Source: Sphingomonas sp. (GTDB taxonomy: Bacteria > Pseudomonadota > Alphaproteobacteria > Sphingomonadales > Sphingomonadaceae). Taken from it: 5,904 nucleotides of DNA. Shown piece by piece: positions 1 through 5,880 of this stretch (its first letter is position 1; every line of letters starts with the position of its first letter). The stretch spans positions 1 through 5,904 of the forward strand of contig JASLBO010000109.1 of assembly GCA_030146605.1 (NCBI GenBank), given 5' to 3'. The notes under the pieces are model-generated. The model saw only the letters and a program-made list of their open reading frames with translations. It searched no databases and was not told the DNA's origin. A program made the translations under genes and the position numbers.

Positions 1-1068
1 GTTCTGCTCGCGCAGCGCCGTGTCCCAATCGACCTGATCGGTCAGCGAATACCAGGTGAAGCCGACGGTCGGAATGCCGACGTTGCGCAGGCGGAGCACG
101 TTCGCCCATTCCTTCCACAGCCAGTTCACTGCCTCGTCGCCGTTGGGCCCCTCGCGCAAATTGGTTTCGGTGTGCATCACCGGCAGGCCGTAGCGGCCGT
201 AATATTGGCGGGTGATCTCCGAATAGACGAACACTTCGCCCGACGCTCGCGTGCTCCCGTCGGCATGGACCCGGTGCTCGTTGGTCCGATAATAATCATT
301 GCCGAGAATGCAGTGCTGCTTCAGCCGGTTGTGAAGGAAGAAGTGGTACTCTTCCTTCGTCATGCCGTTGTCGAAAAGATATTCGTACATCTCGCTGTCG
401 ACTCGGCGGCCGTAATTGAGGTCGAGGCTGAGGAATCGGCGGGCGTTCATCAGCTCCGCGGCATGAATCGCGGCGGGGCTGTCCGCGTGGAAATATTCTG
501 AGCTCTCGCTCTGAATGAAGATCGCGTCGGGCCGGCGCTTGAGGATCTCCTCCATCGCCATGACGTTGGCCTTCACCAGATGCTTGAGCGCGGTGACGAA
601 CGAGCAATCGTCCGACAGCTGCTCGTTCCACCAGCCATATTGCGCCGAAAAAACTGCGCAGATGAACATTTCGTTCACGGGCGTATAGAGCTGCACCCAA
701 TGGTAGCGCTCCGCGAAATCGGCTGCGTAGCGCGCGAAAAGTGCGGGGAAGTCGGGGTTCTGGAAATTGCCGATCCAGTCCGGCACGCCGAAATGGCAGA
801 GGTCCACGATCGGCGTGATGTCTCGCTCGCGAAGGTCGTTCAGCGTCAGATCCGCGAACTCCCAATCATATCGACCCGGGCCCAGCAACGTCTTGTGCAG
901 GGGCGGACCGAAGCGGAGATAGTGGATGCCCAGCTCCTCGACGAGGTCGAAGTCCTCGCGCCACCGTTCATAGTGGCGGCACGCCTCCATCTGGTCGATG
1001 CGGGTGCGGCCGTTGTCGATCGTGGGTATGCTGTTCTCGATGCCGGTGCAGAACATGAAATTGGCCAT
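1..1068 (-). CDS. Family 1-like glycoside hydrolase (C-terminus cut by window edge)
   Basis: The frame is open from an ATG at 1068 down to base 1 (356 codons, no stop), so the C-terminus lies outside the window. The product looks like a (beta/alpha)8-barrel retaining glycosidase of the GH1 type, cleaving a beta-glycoside. Seen in the sequence: an N-terminal FMFCTGIENS segment; DLCHFGVPDW (residues 89-98), at the place of the GH1 'hWDlP' strand; YTPVNEM (128-134), with E133 as likely acid/base where classical GH1 has TFNEP; VMHTETN, with E301 as likely nucleophile where GH1 has (I/V)TENG; and FTWYSLTDQVDWD, resembling the late GH1 'WSLmDNFEW' segment. Both glutamates are present but their surroundings are atypical, so this is a divergent branch and its substrate cannot be named. 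There is no signal peptide, so it is probably cytoplasmic. The frame stays open upstream without an ATG; 1068 is chosen because family-like sequence starts there, though a TTG two codons upstream is possible. It is divergent from the DNA glycosylase gene. Confidence 0.85.
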   Translation of the reverse strand, partial: MANFMFCTGIENSIPTIDNGRTRIDQMEACRHYERWREDFDLVEELGIHYLRFGPPLHKTLLGPGRYDWEFADLTLNDLRERDITPIVDLCHFGVPDWIGNFQNPDFPALFARYAADFAERYHWVQLYTPVNEMFICAVFSAQYGWWNEQLSDDCSFVTALKHLVKANVMAMEEILKRRPDAIFIQSESSEYFHADSPAAIHAAELMNARRFLSLDLNYGRRVDSEMYEYLFDNGMTKEEYHFFLHNRLKQHCILGNDYYRTNEHRVHADGSTRASGEVFVYSEITRQYYGRYGLPVMHTETNLREGPNGDEAVNWLWKEWANVLRLRNVGIPTVGFTWYSLTDQVDWDTALREQN

Positions 1069-1169
1069 CGACAACCCCGCGAAACGACGATCGAGGGGCA
1101 ACGCCCGGCCTGCGGCGAAGTTGCTCCGGATGGCCAAGCGCGCCGGGTGCTTTCCCCGCCTGTACGATC

Positions 1170-1195
1170 CGCGGGATGGAACGGTGGATCCCGCG
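1170..1195. repeat. Inverted repeat in the divergent intergenic region
   Basis: CGCGGGAT (1170-1177) and its exact reverse complement ATCCCGCG (1188-1195) flank a 10-base loop. It lies about 100 bases upstream of the minus-strand glycosidase start and about 80 upstream of the plus-strand GTG start. It could be a protein-binding dyad or a 5'-UTR hairpin of the glycosidase transcript. The repeat is directly visible; any function is inferred. G/C-rich DNA produces such stems by chance fairly often. Confidence 0.35.
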
Positions 1196-1205
1196 AGGTC
1201 CAGGA

Positions 1206-1215
1206 TTGCCGGCAA
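1206..1215. promoter_or_regulatory. Perfect 10-bp palindrome, candidate operator
   Basis: TTGCCGGCAA is an exact palindrome with a central CG, the general form of operators bound by LacI/GalR-type sugar repressors. It sits between two divergent genes, about 140 bases upstream of the glycosidase ATG and about 60 upstream of the DNA glycosylase GTG, a plausible place to control the glycosidase. The symmetry does not extend past 10 bp, no second copy was noticed in the window, and no regulator gene is present, so the call is tentative. Confidence 0.25.
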
Positions 1216-1273
1216 CCGCTTCGCGTCGTGACGACGGGTTGACGATCACGGCCCGGCGGTCGAGCAGCAGGCG

Positions 1274-2449
1274 GTGACCGCTATCTCTCTCAAGGAAGCG
1301 CGGCGAGTCGCGCTCGCGGCGCAGGGTTTTGGCAATCGTCGCCCCGGCCGCCCAACCGCCGGCCACCTGCGACAAGTGCTCGATCGCCTTGGCCTCTTCC
1401 AGATCGATAGCGTCAATGTGCTGACCCGGGCGCACTATCTCCCCGCTTATTCGAGGCTCGGCAGCTATGACCGAACGCTCCTCGAACGCGCCGCTTGGGG
1501 CGTCGCACGCCAGCGGAGCGTGTTCGAATATTGGGCACACGAAGCCTCGCTGCTCCCGCTCGACCTCCACCCGCTATTGCGCTGGCGAATGGCCCGCGCC
1601 GAACGCGGGGAGATCGGCTATCAGGCTATGAAGCGCTTCGCGACCGAGCACCGGCCGGAAGCGCAGGCGGTGCTCGACCGGATTAAAGCCGAGGGCCCGA
1701 TGGCGGCCGCCGATTTCGAGAACGGATCGTGCAAAAGCGGCTGGTGGGAATGGAGCCACACCAAGCATGCGCTCGAGTGGCTGTTCTGGTCCGGCAAGGT
1801 TACCACCGCTACCCGTCGCGGCAGCTTCGCGCGGATCTATGATCTTCCCGAACGCGTATTGCCGAAGTCCATTCTGGACTCGCCCTCACCTGATGCCGCC
1901 AGTGCGCAACGCGCGTTGATCGAGCGAAGCGCCCGCGCGCTCGGCGTCGCGACCGCCGCCGATCTGCGGGACTATTATCGACTGACACCTGACGAGGCAG
2001 ATCATGCGATCGCCGCCCAATCAGAGGCAGGCATTCTCGTCCCCGTCCGGGTCGAAGGCTGGACCCAGAAGGCCTGGATGCACCGCGATGCTCATCTGCC
2101 CCGGCGCGTGCGCGGCGCGGCGCTGCTTGCGCCGTTCGATCCTCTGGTCTGGGGGCGCGGTCGCACCGAACGCCTGTTCGGGTTCCGCTACCGCATTGAA
2201 ATCTATGTGCCGCAGGCCAGGCGCGCCCATGGCTATTATGTTCTGCCCTTTTTGATGGACGAGGCGCTGGTCGCGCGCGTCGACCTCAAGGCCGACCGCC
2301 AGGCGCGTGTCCTCCTCGCGCACCGCACCACCCTTGAACCCGGCGCGCCGGCCGGAACCGTCGGGCGCCTGACGGTCGAGCTCGAACAAATGGCGGCGTG
2401 GCTCGGGCTCGATGCCGTTCGTATCGGCGAGATCATCCTGCCATCCTGA
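1274..2449 (+). CDS. YcaQ/AlkX-family crosslink-repair DNA glycosylase (winged-helix protein)
   Basis: A complete 391-residue protein of the HTH_42/YcaQ family (former DUF1006). Characterised relatives are monofunctional DNA glycosylases that remove bulky alkylated bases and unhook interstrand crosslinks, acting on chromosomal DNA. Seen: an N-terminal helical segment leading to LFQIDSVNVL, in which Q43-I44-D45 is the QxD active-site motif of the YcaQ/AlkX branch (the AlkZ branch has QxQ); a Trp-rich segment starting at W157-W158-E159-W160; and the C-terminal FDPLVWGRGR block (from F288) followed by the RIEIYVP and GYYVLP strands typical of the family. Length is normal for the family. GTG at 1274 is the only plausible start: an in-frame TGA lies at 1229-1231 with no ATG, GTG or TTG between. 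Only a weak purine-rich AGCAGG precedes it, so expression may be low. It looks monocistronic, and nothing ties it to the neighbouring sugar genes. Confidence 0.93.
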   Translation: MTAISLKEARRVALAAQGFGNRRPGRPTAGHLRQVLDRLGLFQIDSVNVLTRAHYLPAYSRLGSYDRTLLERAAWGVARQRSVFEYWAHEASLLPLDLHPLLRWRMARAERGEIGYQAMKRFATEHRPEAQAVLDRIKAEGPMAAADFENGSCKSGWWEWSHTKHALEWLFWSGKVTTATRRGSFARIYDLPERVLPKSILDSPSPDAASAQRALIERSARALGVATAADLRDYYRLTPDEADHAIAAQSEAGILVPVRVEGWTQKAWMHRDAHLPRRVRGAALLAPFDPLVWGRGRTERLFGFRYRIEIYVPQARRAHGYYVLPFLMDEALVARVDLKADRQARVLLAHRTTLEPGAPAGTVGRLTVELEQMAAWLGLDAVRIGEIILPS

Positions 2450-2626
2450 CGGCGGCGGCAATCCATCACATAACCGGGAGGCATAGGGTTGATAATGCAA
2501 TATCTTGCAGGTGTCGTATTTATCCAATCGGGCAGGATGGCCACAGGTTAGAGGCGCACGCATCCACTGCAACCGTGCGAGTGCTGGCGAGCGCCGACGC
2601 TCTTTCGAACCTGGGAGATCCGAAGC
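2450..2626. other. Intergenic stretch, no convincing gene
   Basis: No clear terminator follows the DNA glycosylase stop. A GGGAGG Shine-Dalgarno-like motif (2476-2481) precedes a TTG at 2489 and an ATG at 2495, which open a frame of about 20 codons ending at TAG 2549-2551. This is too short to call a gene without conservation. A five-bp stem with a four-base loop at 2589-2602, followed by TTT, is weak as a terminator. Overlapping open frames here lack the usual codon bias. Confidence 0.5.
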
Positions 2627-2948
2627 GTGCGCGACCGCATCTATCACAGCCTCCGGCCTATCTCGCGAAGCCTCGTCGGGCAGGCACTTGTCAGATGGAT
2701 TGCGGGTCTCGCCGAGGTGAGCCGAACGTTGTTCCCCGCGGAGGCGTCGGGCGACAAGCCTCGTCCTTCAAGCTGCGCCGGGCGCGTGTTTCGACGCTGA
2801 TCGCTGTCCTGTCCGGTCCGCTCTATTTCGACCGATAGGGCCCGAACCGCTGGAGGCCTACGCGCTGATCGGGCGCTTCTTCGTCCGCGGGAGAAAGGGA
2901 TACATGCCCGCGGGCGTGGCAACTTGCCTTTCGAAGCTGCTGAAGTGA
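2627..2948 (+). pseudogene. Probable frameshifted small gene of unknown function
   Basis: I do not recognise the protein. Protein-like, GC3-biased coding moves through three frames in order. It starts at GTG 2627, behind a well-spaced GGGAG (2613-2617), and reads MRDRIYHSLRP... to about 2767. It continues one frame back as FKLRRARVSTLIAVLSGPLYFDR, ending at TAG 2836-2838. It then moves one more frame back, reading IGPEPLEAYALIGRFF... to TGA 2946-2948. Each step fits a single missing base, near 2765-2770 (CCTT) and near 2832-2836 (CGATA). Restored, it would give roughly 107 residues with hydrophobic stretches and no signal peptide that I can see. Uninterrupted, only a 57-residue product ending at 2800 would be made. 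Alternatives are decay, assembly indels, or chance open frames in GC-rich DNA. It ends 15 bases before an ATG in the frame of the next small gene. Confidence 0.4.
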
Positions 2949-3023
2949 ATCGCGGAATCTGCCATGCGCTCACCGGAAGAGGTGCCGCCAGGCGCAATCC
3001 GGACGGCCGAACGGGAACGGGTA

Positions 3024-3224
3024 ATGGATGTAGGAACGAGGGTCGACGAGCTCGGGACACTGATCCGCGACGGCGGCGCCTTTTACCTCCGCCGCGATCT
3101 TGGCGGCCGGTTCGAACTCGAATTGCACCGCACGCCGGTCGATCTTGTTGAAAAGCGTGTGCGGCTGGTGGGCACGATAGTCGGCCCGGACCTTGTCATC
3201 GCTGACGGAGTGTCGCCAGCCTGA
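3024..3224 (+). CDS. DUF5818-like small protein
   Basis: A 66-residue protein of unknown function that resembles the small DUF5818 proteins I associate with Sphingomonas relatives. Their pattern is visible here: GTRVDELGTLIRDGGAF, then a short R-L-E-L strand segment, then VEKRVRLVGTIVG and a final DLVIADGV. The alternating hydrophobic pattern suggests a small beta-rich fold. No signal peptide, membrane segment or catalytic motif is visible. ATG 3024 is preferred because family-like sequence and G/C-ending codons start there. An in-frame ATG at 2964 would add 20 residues (MRSPEEVPPG...) whose codons often end in A and which do not look conserved; neither start has a strong ribosome-binding site. 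It sits alone between the broken gene and the operon promoter region. The family assignment is from memory of the pattern. Confidence 0.65.
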   Translation: MDVGTRVDELGTLIRDGGAFYLRRDLGGRFELELHRTPVDLVEKRVRLVGTIVGPDLVIADGVSPA

Positions 3225-3333
3225 ACCCCGCCCCCACGTTGCGACCATGTCCGCCTGACGCAGAAAATCAAAAAACAACTTCGTTTATTATTGCAGCGCG
3301 CAGGTCTTCATGAGAGTTTCGGCGTGCGGATGC

Positions 3334-3361
3334 TTGCGGTTTGGCTTCACTGGAACATAAC
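3334..3361 (+). promoter_or_regulatory. Weak candidate sigma70-type promoter
   Basis: TTGCGG (3334-3339) and CATAAC (3356-3361) are separated by 16 bases and match the -35 and -10 consensus at 3 and 4 of 6 positions. This would start transcription about 70 bases upstream of the DUF1080 ATG. Sphingomonad promoters are poorly predictable by eye, so this is only a candidate. Confidence 0.25.
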
Positions 3362-3424
3362 CCGGGGAAGCGCTGCGACGCTGCCGTTATGAATGCGATC
3401 GCCGGGTGGAGACGATCGAGCGAT

Positions 3425-3430
3425 GGGAGA
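3425..3430 (+). promoter_or_regulatory. Ribosome-binding site deciding the DUF1080 start
   Basis: GGGAGA lies six bases before ATG 3437. It is the reason to choose that start over the in-frame TTG 3341 and ATG 3389, and the protein then begins directly with a signal peptide. Confidence 0.7.
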
Positions 3431-3436
3431 GACCTG

Positions 3437-4177
3437 ATGCGTAGATTATCCATGGCCGGCCTGTGCGTTCTGGCGCTGGTGACAACGCCGGCGCTGGCCG
3501 GGCAGAAGGCGGCGGCACCCAACACGCTCACTGCCCGCGAGCGCGCCGAAGGCTGGCAGCTGCTGTTCAACGGCCGCGACCTGAGCGGTTGGCGCTCCTT
3601 TGACGGCGGCGCGGCATCGCCAAACTGGGTGGCGCGCGACGGGGCGCTGGTTCTGGCGTCGAAGTCGGGCGGGATGAGCGGAGGCGATCTCGTCACCGTG
3701 GACAATTACGGCGCCTTCGAATTGACACTCGACTGGAGGGTCGAGCGCGGGGGCAATAGCGGCGTATTCTATCTTGCCCGCAACGCGCCCGGCACCCGGA
3801 ACATCTACGAAACCGGAATCGAGATGCAGGTGCTCGACAATGCCGGCCATTCCGATGGCAAGATCCCGTCGCATCGGGCTGGTGCGCTCTACGACATCAC
3901 CGTGCCGCCGTTGAGTGCGGCGCGCCCCGCCGGGAGCTGGAACCATGCGCGGCTGCGCGTCGAGCGGGGCCGCATCCGCCAATGGTTGAACGGCACGCTT
4001 ACTGCCGACGTACCGTTCGGCAACGATGCGTGGCGCAAGCGGGTGGCGGCGTCGAAGTTCGCCTCGATGCCGCTGTTCGGCACCTTTCCGAGCGGTGTGA
4101 TCGGCCTGCAGGATCACGGCGACCCGGTTGCGTTCCGTAACATCAAGATCCGCAAGCTCGGCGCGAGCGCCAAATGA
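3437..4177 (+). CDS. Secreted DUF1080 protein, probable 3-keto-glycoside hydrolase
   Basis: A 246-residue periplasmic protein of PF06439 (DUF1080, '3-keto-disaccharide hydrolase'). Residues 1 to about 21 form a Sec signal peptide: MRR, a hydrophobic core, then TPALA before GQ. There is no lipobox cysteine, so it should be soluble. The remainder is one jelly-roll (concanavalin-like) domain with family motifs: WQLLFNGRDLSGW near the start, GNSGVFY (106-112), YETGIEMQVLDN (124-135), SHRAGALYD (145-153), WLNG (183-186) and GLQDHGD (223-229). Family members are known or proposed to cleave glycosides whose sugar has been oxidised at C3, where the ketone makes the glycosidic bond labile. The next gene is a dehydrogenase of the type that makes that ketone, and the stop overlaps its start (ATGA, 4174-4177), so joint translation and a shared pathway are likely. 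The exact substrate cannot be read from the sequence, and I cannot name the catalytic residues with certainty. Confidence 0.9.
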   Translation: MRRLSMAGLCVLALVTTPALAGQKAAAPNTLTARERAEGWQLLFNGRDLSGWRSFDGGAASPNWVARDGALVLASKSGGMSGGDLVTVDNYGAFELTLDWRVERGGNSGVFYLARNAPGTRNIYETGIEMQVLDNAGHSDGKIPSHRAGALYDITVPPLSAARPAGSWNHARLRVERGRIRQWLNGTLTADVPFGNDAWRKRVAASKFASMPLFGTFPSGVIGLQDHGDPVAFRNIKIRKLGASAK

Positions 4178-5880
4178 CGGCGGACGCGTTCGATCCGGCG
4201 GCAGCCGCGGCCGACGTCATCATCGTCGGCTCGGGTGCCGCAGGGGGCATGGCGGCCTATAGCCTGACCAGGGCGGGCCTGCGCTGTCTGATGCTCGAGG
4301 CGGGGCGCGACTATGATCCGCAGGCCGAAGTCAACATGCTGGCGCCCGAGAGCGACGCGCCCCTGCGCGGGGCATCCACGCCCGACAAGCCGTTCGGCTA
4401 TTTCGACGCGACCGTGGGAGGGGGTTGGGAAGTCGATGGCGAGCCCTACACCATGCGTGAGGGCACGGACTTTCGCTGGTACCGCTCCCGCATGCTGGGC
4501 GGCCGGACCAATCACTGGGGCCGGCACGTGCCGCGCTGGGGTCCTTACGATTTCAAGCCATTCTCGCGGGACGGGCTCGGGGTGGACTGGCCGATCGGCT
4601 ATGACGACGTCTCGCCTTTCTATGACCGCGTCGAGCGGATGATCGGAGTCAATGGCGGGCGCATCGAGCTGGAGAACCATCCCGATTCGCCGCCGACCTG
4701 CCTGATGCCGCCGCCCAAGCCGCGCGTCCCGGAAATGCTCCTCAAGGCCACGTGCGAAAGCATGGGCATCCCGGTGCGGACGGCGCACACGGCGGTGATC
4801 ACGCGCGACATGCCCGACAAGGTCGCGCCGCGCAGCGCCTGCTTCAACGCGACGCCGTGCAGCCGCGGCTGCACGATCGGCGCGATGTTTCAAACGACGA
4901 CTTCGTTCCTGCCGATGGCCAAGGCCACCGGCAAGCTGACGATCGTCACCGACGCGATGGTATCGAAGGTGACGATGGCAGGCGCGGGCCGCGCGGCGGG
5001 AGTCGAATATGTCGATCGCAAGACCGGCGCCCGCCACCAGGTCAAGGCACGGGCGGTGATCCTCGCGGCGGGAACCTGCGAAACGACGCGGCTGTTGCTC
5101 AATTCGGGCGACAATTCCGCCGGCCTTGCCAACTCCTCCGGCCAGCTCGGGCGCAACCTCACCGATTCGACCGGGGCGTCGTTCCGGGCTTTTGTCCCTG
5201 CGCTTGCCGATCGTCCACGCTACAATGAGGACGGCATAGGCGGGCAGCACGTCTATATCCCGTTCTGGCTGTACGAGGCGCAGAAACGGGGCGAACTGGA
5301 CTTTGCGCGCGGCTATCATTTCGAGATTGGCGGCCGCTTCGGCATCCCGCCTGCTACGGCCCTGCCGCGGGTTTGGGGAGCGGGGCTGAAGAAAGCAGTC
5401 CGCGCTGCATCCGGCGCGACGATCGGGATGACCCTGCGCGGCGAGATGATCCCCAACAAGGACACCTATTGCGAGATCGATCCGGGAGTGAGGGACCGGT
5501 TCGGCATTCCGGTGCTCCGCTTCGCCTTTCGCTGGTCGCAGCACGAGCTGAATCAAGTCGCACACGGGCAGCGCACTGCGCACGCCGTGTTCAAGCGGAT
5601 GAACGCCACGATCCTCGACCCCGAACTGCCGCCGGAAAAGCTCATCACTGCGGGCGGCGAGATCATCCACGAGCTGGGCAGCGCGCGGATGGGCCCCGAT
5701 GCGCGGTCTTCGGTGGTCGACAGCTACGGCCAGACCTGGGATGTCGGGAATCTGGTGCTGATGGACGGCGCGATCTTCGCCTCGGGTGCGCACAAGAACC
5801 CGACGCTGACCATTCTCGCGCTGGCGTTGCGCGCATCCGAGCGGCTCGCCGCCCGCTTCAAATCAGGAGCCTTTGCATGA
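4174..5880 (+). CDS. GMC-type FAD dehydrogenase, catalytic subunit of a probable glucoside 3-dehydrogenase
   Basis: A 568-residue glucose-methanol-choline family flavoprotein, full length for the bacterial membrane-linked dehydrogenase branch. Seen: the dinucleotide-binding motif GSGAAGG (19-25) with ribose-binding E42 in MLEAG; the RMLGGRTNHWG segment; VILAAGTCETTRLLL, a second FAD contact; and the C-terminal active-site pair H499 (IIHELGSARMG) and N542 (GAHKNPTLT). Cysteines 223, 229 and 233 form C-x5-C-x3-C, the spacing of the [3Fe-4S] ligands in the Burkholderia FAD-glucose dehydrogenase alpha subunit, arguing for electron transfer out through a cluster rather than to oxygen. Likely reaction: oxidation of the C3 hydroxyl of a glycoside, or of a sugar hydroxyl more generally; regiospecificity is inferred from the DUF1080 neighbour. 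No signal peptide is present (MTADAFDPAAAAADV...), so export probably depends on the small subunit begun at 5877. It overlaps both neighbours by four bases. Confidence 0.93.
   Translation: MTADAFDPAAAAADVIIVGSGAAGGMAAYSLTRAGLRCLMLEAGRDYDPQAEVNMLAPESDAPLRGASTPDKPFGYFDATVGGGWEVDGEPYTMREGTDFRWYRSRMLGGRTNHWGRHVPRWGPYDFKPFSRDGLGVDWPIGYDDVSPFYDRVERMIGVNGGRIELENHPDSPPTCLMPPPKPRVPEMLLKATCESMGIPVRTAHTAVITRDMPDKVAPRSACFNATPCSRGCTIGAMFQTTTSFLPMAKATGKLTIVTDAMVSKVTMAGAGRAAGVEYVDRKTGARHQVKARAVILAAGTCETTRLLLNSGDNSAGLANSSGQLGRNLTDSTGASFRAFVPALADRPRYNEDGIGGQHVYIPFWLYEAQKRGELDFARGYHFEIGGRFGIPPATALPRVWGAGLKKAVRAASGATIGMTLRGEMIPNKDTYCEIDPGVRDRFGIPVLRFAFRWSQHELNQVAHGQRTAHAVFKRMNATILDPELPPEKLITAGGEIIHELGSARMGPDARSSVVDSYGQTWDVGNLVLMDGAIFASGAHKNPTLTILALALRASERLAARFKSGAFA

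Larger units (their letters stand above)
3225..3436 (+). promoter_or_regulatory. Upstream region of the glycoside-oxidation operon
   Basis: This 212-base gap has no convincing gene. It holds the most AT-rich patch in the window (about 3263-3293, with A6 at 3270-3275 and TTTATTATT just after), which stands out in this GC-rich DNA and could act as an UP-type element or mark a regulator site. No terminator hairpin for the upstream gene was found. Frame-compatible TTG 3341 and ATG 3389 exist upstream of the chosen operon start, but they would bury the signal peptide. Confidence 0.45.

Noticed and set aside
296..1570. Several open frames of 189-220 codons on both strands (296-865, 580-1242, 968-1570)
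   Set aside because: They overlap the GH1-like gene or the start of the DNA glycosylase in other frames, and show only low-complexity Arg/Ala-rich translation without motifs.
2589..2602. Hairpin GAGCG-ccga-CGCTC followed by TTT, considered as a terminator
   Set aside because: A five-bp stem and only three T residues are too weak, and it lies about 140 bases after the stop of the preceding gene.
2021..2647. A 208-codon minus-strand open frame over the end of the DNA glycosylase gene
   Set aside because: It lies mostly antisense to a well-supported gene and has no recognisable motif.
2398..2838. A 146-codon plus-strand open frame starting inside the DNA glycosylase gene
   Set aside because: Its first two thirds lack protein-like character. 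Only the tail from about 2764 looks coding, and that part is better explained as the middle piece of the frameshifted gene.
2644..3060. A 138-codon minus-strand open frame
   Set aside because: Pro/Arg/Ser-rich low-complexity translation with no motif, antisense to better plus-strand candidates.
3366..3376. GGAAGCGCTGC upstream of the operon, considered as a LacI-type operator
   Set aside because: Only the central six bases AGCGCT are symmetrical; the flanks do not match, which is common by chance.
4114..5793. A 559-codon open frame on the minus strand opposite the GMC gene
   Set aside because: It is antisense to an unmistakable GMC dehydrogenase. Its translation is rich in Arg, Ala and His with no domain pattern, as expected from the mirror of GC3-biased codons.
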